A stretch of DNA of 20,331 bases from JAVBNW01 sp031551255 (lineage in GTDB: Bacteria > Bacillota > Clostridia > Christensenellales > UBA1750), in NCBI GenBank assembly GCA_031551255.1, contig JAVBNW010000026.1:1-20331 (forward strand), in the 5' to 3' direction. The position numbers and the translations under genes are program-made. Within the stretch, counting starts at the first letter, position 1. Every line of letters begins with the position of its first letter. The notes under the pieces were generated by a model, which was not told the DNA's origin, did no database searches, and was given only the letters and a program-made list of their open reading frames with translations. This document shows positions 6,558-13,116 of the stretch, in pieces.

Positions 6558-8299
6558 TCGGCATCCCCCTTCCCGATCGCGCCGAAGCGGCACATCTTCA
6601 CGCACAGCCCGCAGCCTACGCACAACGAGGCGTCGATGCGGGGCTGGTTGCCCTCTTTTACGATGGCCGGACAGCCGATGCGCATGCACGCGCCGCACTG
6701 CTTGCAGGCCATATTGTCGATCGCGAGCGGCTGCTTGCGCCGCTTGTCGAGCAATGCGCAGGGCCTGCGGGCGATGATCACCGAAGGGCCTTCAAAGGCC
6801 GTCTCTTCCTTGATGATCGCCTCGAGCGCCGGCAGATCGTACGGATCGACCACGCGCACGCTAGATACCCCCACCGCCTCGCACAGCTTTACAAGGTCGA
6901 GCTGCGGCGCGGGGTTGCCTCTGGCATCCTTGCCGGTGGAGGGGTTGTCCTGGTGGCCGGTCATGCCGGTGATGGAGTTATCCAGAATCATCACCGTGGA
7001 ATGGCCGGAGTTATAGACCACGTCGATGAGTCCGGTGATGCCCGAATGCAAAAACGTGCTGTCGCCGATCACCGCCACGGTCTTCTTCGCCTGCTCAGGG
7101 CCGCGCGCCTTTTCAAAACCGTGCGCCATACCCACCGACGCGCCCATGCACACCACCGTATCCACCGCGCTGAGCGGGGGCAATGCGCCCAGCGTATAGC
7201 AGCCGATATCCGCGCACACCGTAAGCTTTAGCTTGTTCAAAATATGGAACACCGCCCTGTGCGGGCAGCCCGGGCACAGCACCGGCGGGCGCTGGGGTAT
7301 GCCCTCGGTCTCCTGCGGCCCGGCATCCTGGGCGCCACCGAACGCGCCGGCCAGGCGCCGCACGAACAGTTCGCCCTGCAGGCCCGTCCTATCCTTGCCC
7401 GAGCAGGGAATGCCGGCGGCCCGGATCGCATCCTCGAAGAACGGCTCCATGTCCTCGATGACAATCAGCTCGTCTACCTTGGCGGCAAACGCGCGGATCG
7501 TATCCATGGGCAGCGGGTACACCATGCCCAATTTGAGCGTCGAAGCATGAGGCAGCGCCTCGCGAACGTACTGGTACGCCGCGCCGGAAGTGATCACGCC
7601 GATGCTTTTATCGCGGATTTCAACGATGTTGAGCGCATCCATACGGTTGGCATCCCGGGCGAGCGCGTTCTCGCGCGCCTCCACCGCAACGTGCCTCCCA
7701 CGCGCGTTGTTAGGCATCATCACGTACTTGCGCGGATCCTTCGCGTAGTCCTTGAGCGCAACCTTCCGCTCCTCGCCCGGCTCAACCAACGAGCGGGCGT
7801 GCGCGATGCGGGTGGTCACCCGCATCAGCACCGGCGTGTCGTATGTTTCGCTCAGCTCATATGCCTTAATCAGCATAGCGAGGCATTCGCCGCTGTCGGA
7901 AGGCTCGAGCATCGGAATGTGCGCCGAGCGCGCGTAAAAGCGCGAGTCCTGCTCGTTCTGGGAAGAATGCATGCCCGGATCGTCGGCGACTACGATCACG
8001 AGCCCGCCGTTTACGCCGGTGTACGCGGCCGTGAACAGCGGATCGGCCGCTACGTTAAGCCCCACGTGCTTCATGCAGCAAAGCGCCCTGCCCCCCGCAA
8101 CAGAGGCCCCCAATGCCACCTCCAGCGCCACTTTCTCGTTGGGCGCCCACTCGACAAACAGCTTTTCAGGGTCGCTCAAGGCGGCGATGCACTCGGTAAT
8201 TTCGGTAGAGGGCGTGCCCGGATACGAGGAAACCACCCGCACCCCGGCCTCAATCGCGCCGCGCGCGATCGCCTCATTGCCCAACAACAATTGCTTCAA
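6554..8299 (-). CDS. iorA: Indolepyruvate:ferredoxin oxidoreductase, alpha subunit
   Basis: This large catalytic subunit uses thiamine diphosphate, CoA and [4Fe-4S] clusters to convert aryl-pyruvates to aryl-acetyl-CoA, CO2 and reduced ferredoxin; it is oxygen-sensitive and implies anaerobic life. Domain I begins with SYPGTPSTEI at 25-34. The TPP-binding domain carries PGCPHR (343-348), GDST (412-415) and DNSITGMTGHQ (440-450). The C-terminal ferredoxin domain has Cys532, 535, 538 and 543 (last followed by Pro) and Cys560, 563, 566 and 570, enough for two [4Fe-4S] clusters. Length (581) is normal. The start is TTG at 8299 with AAGGGTGG about 8 bases upstream; no ATG fits. It follows paaK copy 2 by 60 bases and overlaps iorB by 4. 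Confidence 0.96.
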   Translation of the reverse strand: MKQLLLGNEAIARGAIEAGVRVVSSYPGTPSTEITECIAALSDPEKLFVEWAPNEKVALEVALGASVAGGRALCCMKHVGLNVAADPLFTAAYTGVNGGLVIVVADDPGMHSSQNEQDSRFYARSAHIPMLEPSDSGECLAMLIKAYELSETYDTPVLMRVTTRIAHARSLVEPGEERKVALKDYAKDPRKYVMMPNNARGRHVAVEARENALARDANRMDALNIVEIRDKSIGVITSGAAYQYVREALPHASTLKLGMVYPLPMDTIRAFAAKVDELIVIEDMEPFFEDAIRAAGIPCSGKDRTGLQGELFVRRLAGAFGGAQDAGPQETEGIPQRPPVLCPGCPHRAVFHILNKLKLTVCADIGCYTLGALPPLSAVDTVVCMGASVGMAHGFEKARGPEQAKKTVAVIGDSTFLHSGITGLIDVVYNSGHSTVMILDNSITGMTGHQDNPSTGKDARGNPAPQLDLVKLCEAVGVSSVRVVDPYDLPALEAIIKEETAFEGPSVIIARRPCALLDKRRKQPLAIDNMACKQCGACMRIGCPAIVKEGNQPRIDASLCVGCGLCVKMCRFGAIGKGDAE

Positions 8300-8359
8300 A
8301 ACGTACCACCCTTATCAAAACATCGATCCGGCAGATTCTCTTCTATATCAAAGACATAT

Positions 8360-9652
8360 TTATCCGTTGCGCAAATCCGAAACCCTGCGCGCCTTTCCCT
8401 CAAAGCGCTTGAGGGTATTGGGGGAGACGAGAGTCACCTTCGCGTCGATCTGCAAAATGACGCGCAGCTTGTGGCGGATGCGCTCCTGCAGCGCCTCGAG
8501 CTCGGTATACAGATCCAACTGGTCGACGCTGGCAACCTCGCAACGCACCTCGAGGTTATCCACATAGTTCTCGCGCGTGACGATAATCTCGTAATGCGGC
8601 CCGATGCCCTGGGTGGCAACCAGCACGCTTTCGATCTGCGAGGGGAATACGTTCACGCCCCTGATGATGAGCATATCGTCCGAACGGCCGGTCACCTGCT
8701 CCATGCGAAGGCTCGTTCTACCGCAGGGGCAGGGAGTGGAGATCAGGCGCGTGATGTCGCGCGTGCGATAGCGCAAAAGTGAAAGCCCCTTCTTTTGCAG
8801 CGGGGTTACCACCAGCTCGCCCTGCTCGCCCTCGGGCAGCACCTCGCCGGTATCCGGATCGATGATCTCGCAATAGAAAAAATCCTCGTTGATATGCAGG
8901 CCCGTCTTGTGGACGCACTCGCCCGATACCCCCGGCCCGAGCACCTCGCTCAGGCCATAGTTTTCCGTAGCGACGATGCCCCAGCGGCGCTCGAGCTCTG
9001 CGCGCATCTCCACGGTAGAGCTCTCCGCGCCGAACAGGCCCCATTTGAGGTGAATGTTCTTCATTTCGCCCATGCGCTCGGCGGTTTCCGCCAGGTACAT
9101 GGCATAGGACGGCGTTGCGACCAGAAGCGTAACGCCAAAGTCGCGCATCAGCTGAATTTGCCTTTCGGTGTTGCCCGAAGAGATCGGCACGATGGCCGCG
9201 CCCACCTTCTGAAGGCCGTTGTGCAGCCCCAAAGCACCGGTAAACAGGCCGTAACCGAACGATATCTGCGCGATGTCCTCACAGCTTGCGCCGCCCGCCA
9301 CCGCGAGCCTCGCCACCGATTCGGCCCACATATCGAGATCTTCCTGCGTGTAGCCCACCACCGTAGGCCGCCCGGTCGTGCCGGAAGATGCGTGAATACG
9401 CACGATTTCCTTCATCGGCACCGCGAACAGGCCGTATGGGTAATGGTCGCGCAAATCGTCCTTCACGGTAAAGGGAACTTTTGCGATGTCCTCAAGCCGG
9501 GTAAAATCGTTGGGTTTCATGCCGATCGCATCCAGGCGCTCGCGATACATCGGCACCCGCCCGTATACCCAGGCGAGAGTCTCACGCATCCTGTCAAGCT
9601 GCAGCTTTTTCATCTGCTCGCGCGGCATAGTTTCGATATGGGGGTTAAACAC
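8360..9652 (-). CDS. paaK: Phenylacetate-CoA ligase family protein, copy 2
   Basis: This is the first gene of the minus-strand run, a 430-residue AMP-forming arylacetate-CoA ligase. It shows SSGTTGRPT at 89-97, YGLSE, YRTRDITRL, CPCGRT, GRSDDMLIIRG and a C-terminal EGKARR with Lys420. GTG at 9652 is preferred to the ATG at 9658: AAGGAGG ends one base before that ATG, too close for initiation, but seven bases before the GTG, and the resulting N-terminus (FNPHIETMPRE) aligns with copy 1 (IYNPTYETMPRE). It differs from copy 1 throughout, so this is not a recent tandem duplication. With IorAB it can cover amino-acid-derived arylacetyl-CoA conversion to the free acid with energy conservation, or activation of an imported acid. 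Confidence 0.92.
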   Translation of the reverse strand: MFNPHIETMPREQMKKLQLDRMRETLAWVYGRVPMYRERLDAIGMKPNDFTRLEDIAKVPFTVKDDLRDHYPYGLFAVPMKEIVRIHASSGTTGRPTVVGYTQEDLDMWAESVARLAVAGGASCEDIAQISFGYGLFTGALGLHNGLQKVGAAIVPISSGNTERQIQLMRDFGVTLLVATPSYAMYLAETAERMGEMKNIHLKWGLFGAESSTVEMRAELERRWGIVATENYGLSEVLGPGVSGECVHKTGLHINEDFFYCEIIDPDTGEVLPEGEQGELVVTPLQKKGLSLLRYRTRDITRLISTPCPCGRTSLRMEQVTGRSDDMLIIRGVNVFPSQIESVLVATQGIGPHYEIIVTRENYVDNLEVRCEVASVDQLDLYTELEALQERIRHKLRVILQIDAKVTLVSPNTLKRFEGKARRVSDLRNG

Positions 9653-9670
9653 GTACATTCCTCCTTGCAC

Positions 9671-9685
9671 CGGGGCATCGCCCCG
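9671..9685 (-). promoter_or_regulatory. Small GC hairpin next to the paaK copy 2 ribosome binding site
   Basis: The leader RNA can form CGGGGC, loop GAU, GCCCCG, ending four bases before AAGGAGG. The stem may affect ribosome access or mRNA stability for the eight-gene run. It is short and could be chance in GC-rich DNA. Confidence 0.35.
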
Positions 9686-9725
9686 CCCTGCTACTGTGCT
9701 ACCGTTCTGGTGCGGAATGTTTTTC

Positions 9726-9759
9726 ATTATACACGCCGATGCCGGCGCTTTCAAGCGCC
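9726..9759 (-). promoter_or_regulatory. Promoter of the paaK-ior operon with a perfect dyad over the -35 box
   Basis: On the minus strand TTGAAA (9754-9749) and TATAAT (9731-9726) are exactly 17 bp apart, a near-consensus sigma-A promoter. The -35 hexamer lies at the centre of GGCGCTTGAAAGCGCC (9759-9744), a dyad with two perfect 7-bp arms and a 2-bp centre. That placement is what a repressor operator would have. The predicted start is near 9719, giving a leader of about 65 bases. Confidence 0.75.
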
Positions 9760-9975
9760 ACAAACTCCCGAATCCCATCGGGACGTGGCGCGTCCGAACC
9801 CGCGTTGGCGGCGCGGCATATATTGGAATGACGCATGCCGGGCGCGCCCACGAAAACGGCCGACCGTTCGGCATCGCCTTAGCCCTCATCCTTCTAAAGA
9901 TCCATGCGGCCGCCTTGCCGGCGGAAACGCTTTGTTTCTAAACCCGAAGGATACAAAAGAAAAGGAGGAATCCTC
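9760..9975. other. Intergenic region between divergent genes
   Basis: These ~215 bases lie between the paaK operon promoter and the Tyr/Pro-rich protein gene. I see no convincing gene. CATATATT at 9817-9824 fits the CATANNNT core of sporulation-sigma (E/K) -10 boxes, and TTGCCG followed 16 bp later by TCTAAA (around 9915-9940) could be a weak sigma-A promoter for the plus-strand gene; neither is strong. Confidence 0.3.
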
Positions 9976-10614
9976 TTGTACTGTGGATGGCAATCGTACA
10001 ACCCCTATTGGTATCCGTACAATCCCTATCCGTATTCGCGTTATCCCTCGTGCAACTGGAACTGGAGTTGCCCGCCACGTCCCGCGGAATACATGCTCAG
10101 CGGCGTGGTGTTCGGCGTCTCCGGCGCGCCGGCAAGCGGCATTACGGTTTCTTATACCGTGGGCGGCATTACCCGCACCACCGTAACCGACGCATTTGGC
10201 CAATACACGATTAGAGCGCCGGAGTGCTCGACCGTTGTCATCGCGGTAACCCCCGATTTGGGCGTTACGGCCACGCCGCCCCTGATTACCGTCAACAACG
10301 TGTGCGGCGACCGCAGCGGCCTAAACTTCTATCTTTCCGCCGTTACGCCTGCGCAGGTCACCCTGAGCGGCACGGTAACGGGCGCGGGCGGCGCTCCCGC
10401 CGCGAATCAGACCGTCGCCTTTACGATTAACGGCCAAAGCTCGCAGACGACGACGAACGCGCTGGGTTCCTATTCCATCGCCGTGCCCAAGGGCGCAAAC
10501 GTCACGATAGCGGTTACCCCCGGGGTAGGCGTCACCGTCACCCCGGCGAACTACACGCTTGCCAACGTTCAAGCCAGCATGTCCAGCTTAAACTTCATCC
10601 TTACGGTCGTCTGA
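9976..10614 (+). CDS. Tyr/Trp/Pro-rich protein with two beta-sandwich (carboxypeptidase-regulatory-like) repeats
   Basis: The 212-residue protein has an aromatic N-terminus (1-36) with repeated YNPY/YPY units and Cys at 3, 26 and 32, followed by two tandem ~80-residue modules (about 41-122 and 127-210). Both modules start LSG-V, have a Gly-Ala-Pro-Ala turn, a T-T-N/D-A-x-G-x-Y motif and VTIAVTP-type strands, like CarboxypepD_reg / Cna-B beta-sandwich domains. There is no hydrophobic signal peptide, sortase motif or membrane anchor. The start is TTG at 9976, set by AGGAGG seven bases upstream; an in-frame ATG at 9904 has no such site. It is a single-gene unit ending at a strong palindrome. The composition suggests a structural coat or surface-layer part, possibly spore-related, but that is inference. 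Confidence 0.75.
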   Translation: MYCGWQSYNPYWYPYNPYPYSRYPSCNWNWSCPPRPAEYMLSGVVFGVSGAPASGITVSYTVGGITRTTVTDAFGQYTIRAPECSTVVIAVTPDLGVTATPPLITVNNVCGDRSGLNFYLSAVTPAQVTLSGTVTGAGGAPAANQTVAFTINGQSSQTTTNALGSYSIAVPKGANVTIAVTPGVGVTVTPANYTLANVQASMSSLNFILTVV

Positions 10615-10646
10615 CGGCAGACAGGATGGGCTGGGTAAAGCCGAAT

Positions 10647-10676
10647 CGAGGCCCGCGATGCGCATCGCGGGCCTCG
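10647..10676. terminator. Perfect 30-bp palindrome after the beta-sandwich protein gene
   Basis: Two 15-base arms (CGAGGCCCGCGATGC and its exact complement) meet with no spacer. As RNA it gives a very stable hairpin. It lies 32 bases past the stop codon, so it is probably a transcription end or mRNA 3' stabiliser, but the following sequence is A-rich (CATATAAAAAAC), not a U-run, on the plus strand. Confidence 0.6.
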
Positions 10677-10703
10677 CATATAAAAAACTCTGTAGCAAAA
10701 GAC

Positions 10704-10733
10704 TTGATAATAGTTCTATTTAGTATTATACTA
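10704..10733 (+). promoter_or_regulatory. marR promoter with overlapping operator-like dyad
   Basis: TTGATA (10704-10709) and TATACT (10727-10732) are 17 bp apart. The perfect dyad TAGTATTATACTA (10721-10733, 6-bp arms, 1-bp centre) covers the -10 box. MarR proteins usually bind such AT-rich dyads in their own promoters, so autorepression is likely. Confidence 0.75.
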
Positions 10734-10753
10734 ATTACTACAAAGGAGACGCT

Positions 10754-11188
10754 ATGAAGACAGACTGCGGGTACCTGATGTCACAGTTACAATACATGGG
10801 CGGCAGAATTTTTGAAAAGATACTGCGCGACAGCGGCATCGACGCCTTTACCGGCGCGCAGGGGCGCATCCTGTACGTGCTGTGGGAGCACGGCAGCCTG
10901 ACGATCACCAAGATCGGGAAGATGACGTCTCTGGCGAAATCCACGCTGACGGTCATGCTGGACATGATGGAGAAAAAGAAGTTGGTCAGGCGGGTTCCCG
11001 ATCCCGTGAACCGCAGACAAATCCATGTCCAAATTACGGAAAAAGCCAAGGGATACAAAAAGGAATACGACGACATATCCAACCGGATGACGGAACTTAG
11101 CTATGCCGGTTTTAGCGATGCGGAAATGGAATGCCTGGAGGGCATGCTCAAGAGGATCAAACGCAATTTAGAAAGCTACGAAGCGTAA
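10754..11188 (+). CDS. MarR-family transcriptional regulator
   Basis: A 144-residue winged-helix DNA-binding protein that works as a dimer and usually releases DNA when a small phenolic or oxidant ligand binds. The N-terminal dimerisation helix is about 5-28; the helix-turn-helix lies in TITKIGKMTSLAKSTLTVMLDMMEKK (about 50-75, recognition helix near STLTVML), followed by the wing KLVRRVPDPVNRRQIHVQIT with the Asp-x-x-x-Arg-Arg wing motif. The C-terminal helices (about 100-144) complete the dimer interface. AAGGAG lies 7 bases before the ATG. The next gene, a PPOx flavoprotein, starts 17 bases after the stop, so the two form an operon and the flavoprotein is the likely target along with marR itself. 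Confidence 0.92.
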   Translation: MKTDCGYLMSQLQYMGGRIFEKILRDSGIDAFTGAQGRILYVLWEHGSLTITKIGKMTSLAKSTLTVMLDMMEKKKLVRRVPDPVNRRQIHVQITEKAKGYKKEYDDISNRMTELSYAGFSDAEMECLEGMLKRIKRNLESYEA

Positions 11189-11205
11189 ACGGAGGGAGAG
11201 CCAGC

Positions 11206-11655
11206 ATGTTGGAACTTAATTACGGCGAATTCCTGGATGAAATCGTACGGAAGCTCGAACCCGCGCAACAGATTGTTTTGGCCACGTGCGCCGACGACGC
11301 GATCACCACGAGGCTCGTCTGCCCGCTCAACGATGGGCTGACCATCATGATTTCCACCGGCAAAAACAGCTTGAAAATTGAGCAGATCAGGAAGAATCCG
11401 CGCGTGGCGCTGGTTCTTGACGGCATCAACATCGAAGCCACCGCCGAACTTTACGGCCATCCGGACGACCATCCCACCTTTTTTGACAGGTATGCAAAGA
11501 AGTACCCCGAAATCGTCAAAACGTACAAAAGCACGCCGGACGGCATGCTGGTGATTTTGAAGCCGACGAAGGTATCGATCTACCAATACACGGGCAAGGC
11601 GTGCAAGGACATCCTGGATGTTAAAGCGAAAAGGGCGTACCGCGAGGAGCTCTAG
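11206..11655 (+). CDS. Pyridoxamine 5'-phosphate oxidase-like FMN-binding split-barrel protein
   Basis: The 149-residue protein belongs to the PPOx-like split-barrel family, which binds FMN or a related cofactor and includes small flavin reductases and detoxifying oxidoreductases. The first strands are QQIVLATCADDAITTRLVCPL (about 21-41) and LTIMISTGKNSLKIEQIRKNPRVALVLDG (about 45-73), the classic opening with substrate-facing S/T-G-x-N-S-K. The last strand is VIYQY-like (KVSIYQYTGKA). The start ATG at 11206 has GGAGGGAG about 7 bases upstream; the longer in-frame extension overlaps marR and is unlikely. True PdxH proteins are longer, so vitamin B6 synthesis is not implied. A MarR-controlled stress or xenobiotic role is inferred. 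Confidence 0.85.
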   Translation: MLELNYGEFLDEIVRKLEPAQQIVLATCADDAITTRLVCPLNDGLTIMISTGKNSLKIEQIRKNPRVALVLDGINIEATAELYGHPDDHPTFFDRYAKKYPEIVKTYKSTPDGMLVILKPTKVSIYQYTGKACKDILDVKAKRAYREEL

Positions 11656-11714
11656 CCCTCACGGCAAAGGCTCGCCGAGCAGAAGCGCGGCGGGGAATAA
11701 GATAGGTTTTGCAA

Positions 11715-11745
11715 AGAGCCCTGATTTGGGCCTCTCTGCTTGTTT
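11715..11745 (+). terminator. Probable terminator of the marR-PPOx operon
   Basis: AGAGCCC and GGGCCTCT pair (7 bp with one bulged C) around a six-base loop TGATTT, followed by CTGCTTGTTT. The U-stretch is interrupted, so efficiency is uncertain. It lies 60 bases after the PPOx stop and overlaps the -35 region of the next unit. Confidence 0.5.
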
Positions 11746-11768
11746 ACTGTATCAATCTACTTTATACC
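11740..11768 (+). promoter_or_regulatory. Putative promoter of the leader ORF and phosphotransferase gene
   Basis: TTGTTT (11740-11745) and TATACC (11763-11768) are 17 bp apart. It is the best match upstream of the leader ORF, though both hexamers deviate from consensus. A start near 11775 would put both hairpins and the leader ORF in the mRNA leader. Confidence 0.4.
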
Positions 11769-11805
11769 GATAACGAAGATAATTTATGGTAGGCGGAGGT
11801 ATAAC

Positions 11806-11895
11806 ATGCAAAAAACAATGCATAGAAAAACGTTCATGAAACCGTACTCCATGCAAGGCCATTCGTTAACTGTTAGCGACGATTGCATGGAGTAA
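11806..11895 (+). CDS. Putative 29-residue leader peptide upstream of the phosphotransferase gene
   Basis: A short ORF beginning MQKTMHRKTF has an excellent Shine-Dalgarno, GGCGGAGG, seven to eight bases upstream of its ATG, which is better placed than that of the downstream gene. It ends 70 bases before the phosphotransferase start. Its second half encodes both arms of a long hairpin (11845-11894), so ribosomes translating it would open that hairpin. The arrangement resembles leader peptides that control antibiotic-resistance genes. The peptide sequence itself is not recognised and could be untranslated. Confidence 0.5.
   Translation: MQKTMHRKTFMKPYSMQGHSLTVSDDCME
11845..11894 (+). promoter_or_regulatory. 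Leader hairpin with 12-bp perfect arms and an inner dyad
   Basis: TACTCCATGCAA (11845-11856) and TTGCATGGAGTA (11883-11894) are perfect complements around a 26-base loop. The loop contains a second near-perfect dyad, TCGTTAAC-T-GTTAGCGA (11863-11879, one mismatch). GCGAC at 11876-11880 can also pair with GTCGC at 11901-11905, giving an alternative fold. Position and mutual exclusion fit an attenuator; binding of a protein to the DNA dyads is the alternative. Confidence 0.6.
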
Positions 11896-11925
11896 ATTCA
11901 GTCGCCGACAATTCGATTGGCTTTG

Positions 11926-11951
11926 TTTCAAAAGTTACACAAATTTTGAAA
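11926..11951 (+). promoter_or_regulatory. AT-rich hairpin abutting the phosphotransferase ribosome binding site
   Basis: TTTCAAAA (11926-11933) and TTTTGAAA (11944-11951) pair perfectly around a ten-base loop; the 3' arm runs into AAGGAG (11951-11956). The stem is weak thermally but placed to influence access to the Shine-Dalgarno. Confidence 0.45.
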
Positions 11952-11965
11952 AGGAGCCAAGTATA

Positions 11966-12913
11966 GTGGAAGAAAACCGGGAAAACTTATCATGCTTATT
12001 CAAAGACATTCCAAACAGCAGCACATTTGTTAGGATTGAGCCGATAAACAAAGGCGTATCAGGCGACAATAAATACTGCGTAGAGACTGTTCAAGGGCAA
12101 CGCTTTTTGCTACGCATTTCGGACATTGAATCATATGACCGCAAAAAGACCATGTATGATATGATGGCGCGCGTCGCGTCGCTCGGCGTCTCAATGTCTC
12201 TCCCCGTGGATTTTGGGGTCTGTAACAATGGTGAGAATGTGTACCAGTTGCTGTCTTGGTGTGACGGGGAAACAGCGGACATCGTTTTGCCCGCTTTGTC
12301 CTCAAACGATCAATACGCGCTGGGCATAAAAGCTGGACAAAACCTCAAAATGATACACTCTATTCCCGCGCCCGAGGGATTGGAGGACTGGTATGACCGG
12401 TTTGTAGGCATAAACGACGGACGGTTGAGGGCTTTCTTCGGTTGTGGTATTCCCGTTGACGGAAGTGAAGCCATCCTCGCTTTTTATGAAGAAAACCGCC
12501 ATCTGTTGCGTGGACGCCCTCAGTGCTTTATCCATAGCGACTATCACAACGACAATTTGCTCATTTCGCAGAATCATGACATTGCAGTCGTCGATTGGGA
12601 TTTACTTGACAGCTTATATGGCGACCCGTGGTCGGAGTTTAATAGGATTCTCCACGCGAACCTTGTTCCGCATTTTACCACAGGTCAAATACGCGGCTAC
12701 TTTGACGGAGAACCGCCGCAAGAATTCTGGCGTGTGCTTGCGTTGTATCTATCAACCGGCGCTTTGATGCTGGTATGTTGGGCCGTCTATGTAGAACCGA
12801 GTTGTCTGGACGAGTGCAAACAAACGGCAAGCCATATCATGCAATGGTTCGACGGAATGCGCAACCCTGTGCCGACATGGTATTTGAAGGATTTTATCGC
12901 TGATGAGCCGTAA
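11966..12913 (+). CDS. Aminoglycoside phosphotransferase (APH)-family kinase
   Basis: This 315-residue cytoplasmic protein has the eukaryotic-kinase-like APH fold and should transfer phosphate from a nucleotide to a small hydroxylated substrate. The catalytic loop is HSDYHNDN (about 190-197), with Asp and Asn in the HxDxxxxN pattern, and the metal-binding segment is VVDWDLL about 15 residues later, followed by GDPWSEF. The N-lobe has LRISDIE with the usual lysine partly replaced, so ATP contact there needs checking. The start is GTG at 11966, nine bases after AAGGAG; the upstream leader is described separately. Base composition is clearly AT-richer than the genes on both sides, suggesting acquisition by transfer. 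Substrates could be an aminoglycoside, macrolide-like drug, or a metabolite such as choline or thiamine; resistance is not established by sequence alone. Confidence 0.85.
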   Translation: MEENRENLSCLFKDIPNSSTFVRIEPINKGVSGDNKYCVETVQGQRFLLRISDIESYDRKKTMYDMMARVASLGVSMSLPVDFGVCNNGENVYQLLSWCDGETADIVLPALSSNDQYALGIKAGQNLKMIHSIPAPEGLEDWYDRFVGINDGRLRAFFGCGIPVDGSEAILAFYEENRHLLRGRPQCFIHSDYHNDNLLISQNHDIAVVDWDLLDSLYGDPWSEFNRILHANLVPHFTTGQIRGYFDGEPPQEFWRVLALYLSTGALMLVCWAVYVEPSCLDECKQTASHIMQWFDGMRNPVPTWYLKDFIADEP

Positions 12914-13084
12914 CTGATAAACACTTTCTTCAATGGGTTTTGGGATCTCCCAAGAAGCAAAGAACGGCAAGTGTCATGACACTTCCTATGCTTGTTCCTC
13001 GAGATATGTCAAGGATAGGGTGGAGATTCCTAAAGCAAAAACCACCCACCCTTGACATAAGATTTAATTCAAATATTTTGTAGA

Positions 13085-13116
13085 GGGATGCTTGACCAAA
13101 TGAGGTCAAGCACCCC
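13085..13116 (-). terminator. Strong hairpin, best as minus-strand RNA
   Basis: GGTCAAGCA and TGCTTGACC form a perfect 9-bp core around a six-base loop. Read as minus-strand RNA the stem extends to 13 bp with one G-U pair; as plus-strand RNA that pair becomes an A-C mismatch. It could stop read-through from either converging unit. No clean U-run follows on either strand. Confidence 0.45.

Noticed and set aside
7244..8782. Long plus-strand frame (512 codons) opposite iorA
   Set aside because: It is the antisense of a gene with clear domains and metal-binding cysteines. It is Arg/His/Ala-rich with no fold, as expected from GC-rich codon use. The same applies to antisense frames at 5144-6037, 8795-10186, 13297-14331, 15643-16851 and 17549-18862.
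4620..9650. Recent gene duplication of paaK by recombination
   Set aside because: The two copies differ at about half of residues and throughout their length, so they are old paralogues or separately acquired.
11863..11905. Integron attC-like site (TTAAC and GTTAGC cores)
   Set aside because: The two core-like sequences are one base apart, whereas attC sites separate them by about 45 bases or more with L boxes between; no integrase gene is seen.
13052..13079. Promoter TTGACA with TATTTT at 16 bp on the plus strand
   Set aside because: The TTGACA is part of a hairpin arm, the -10 is poor and there is no plus-strand gene downstream before the convergent operon.
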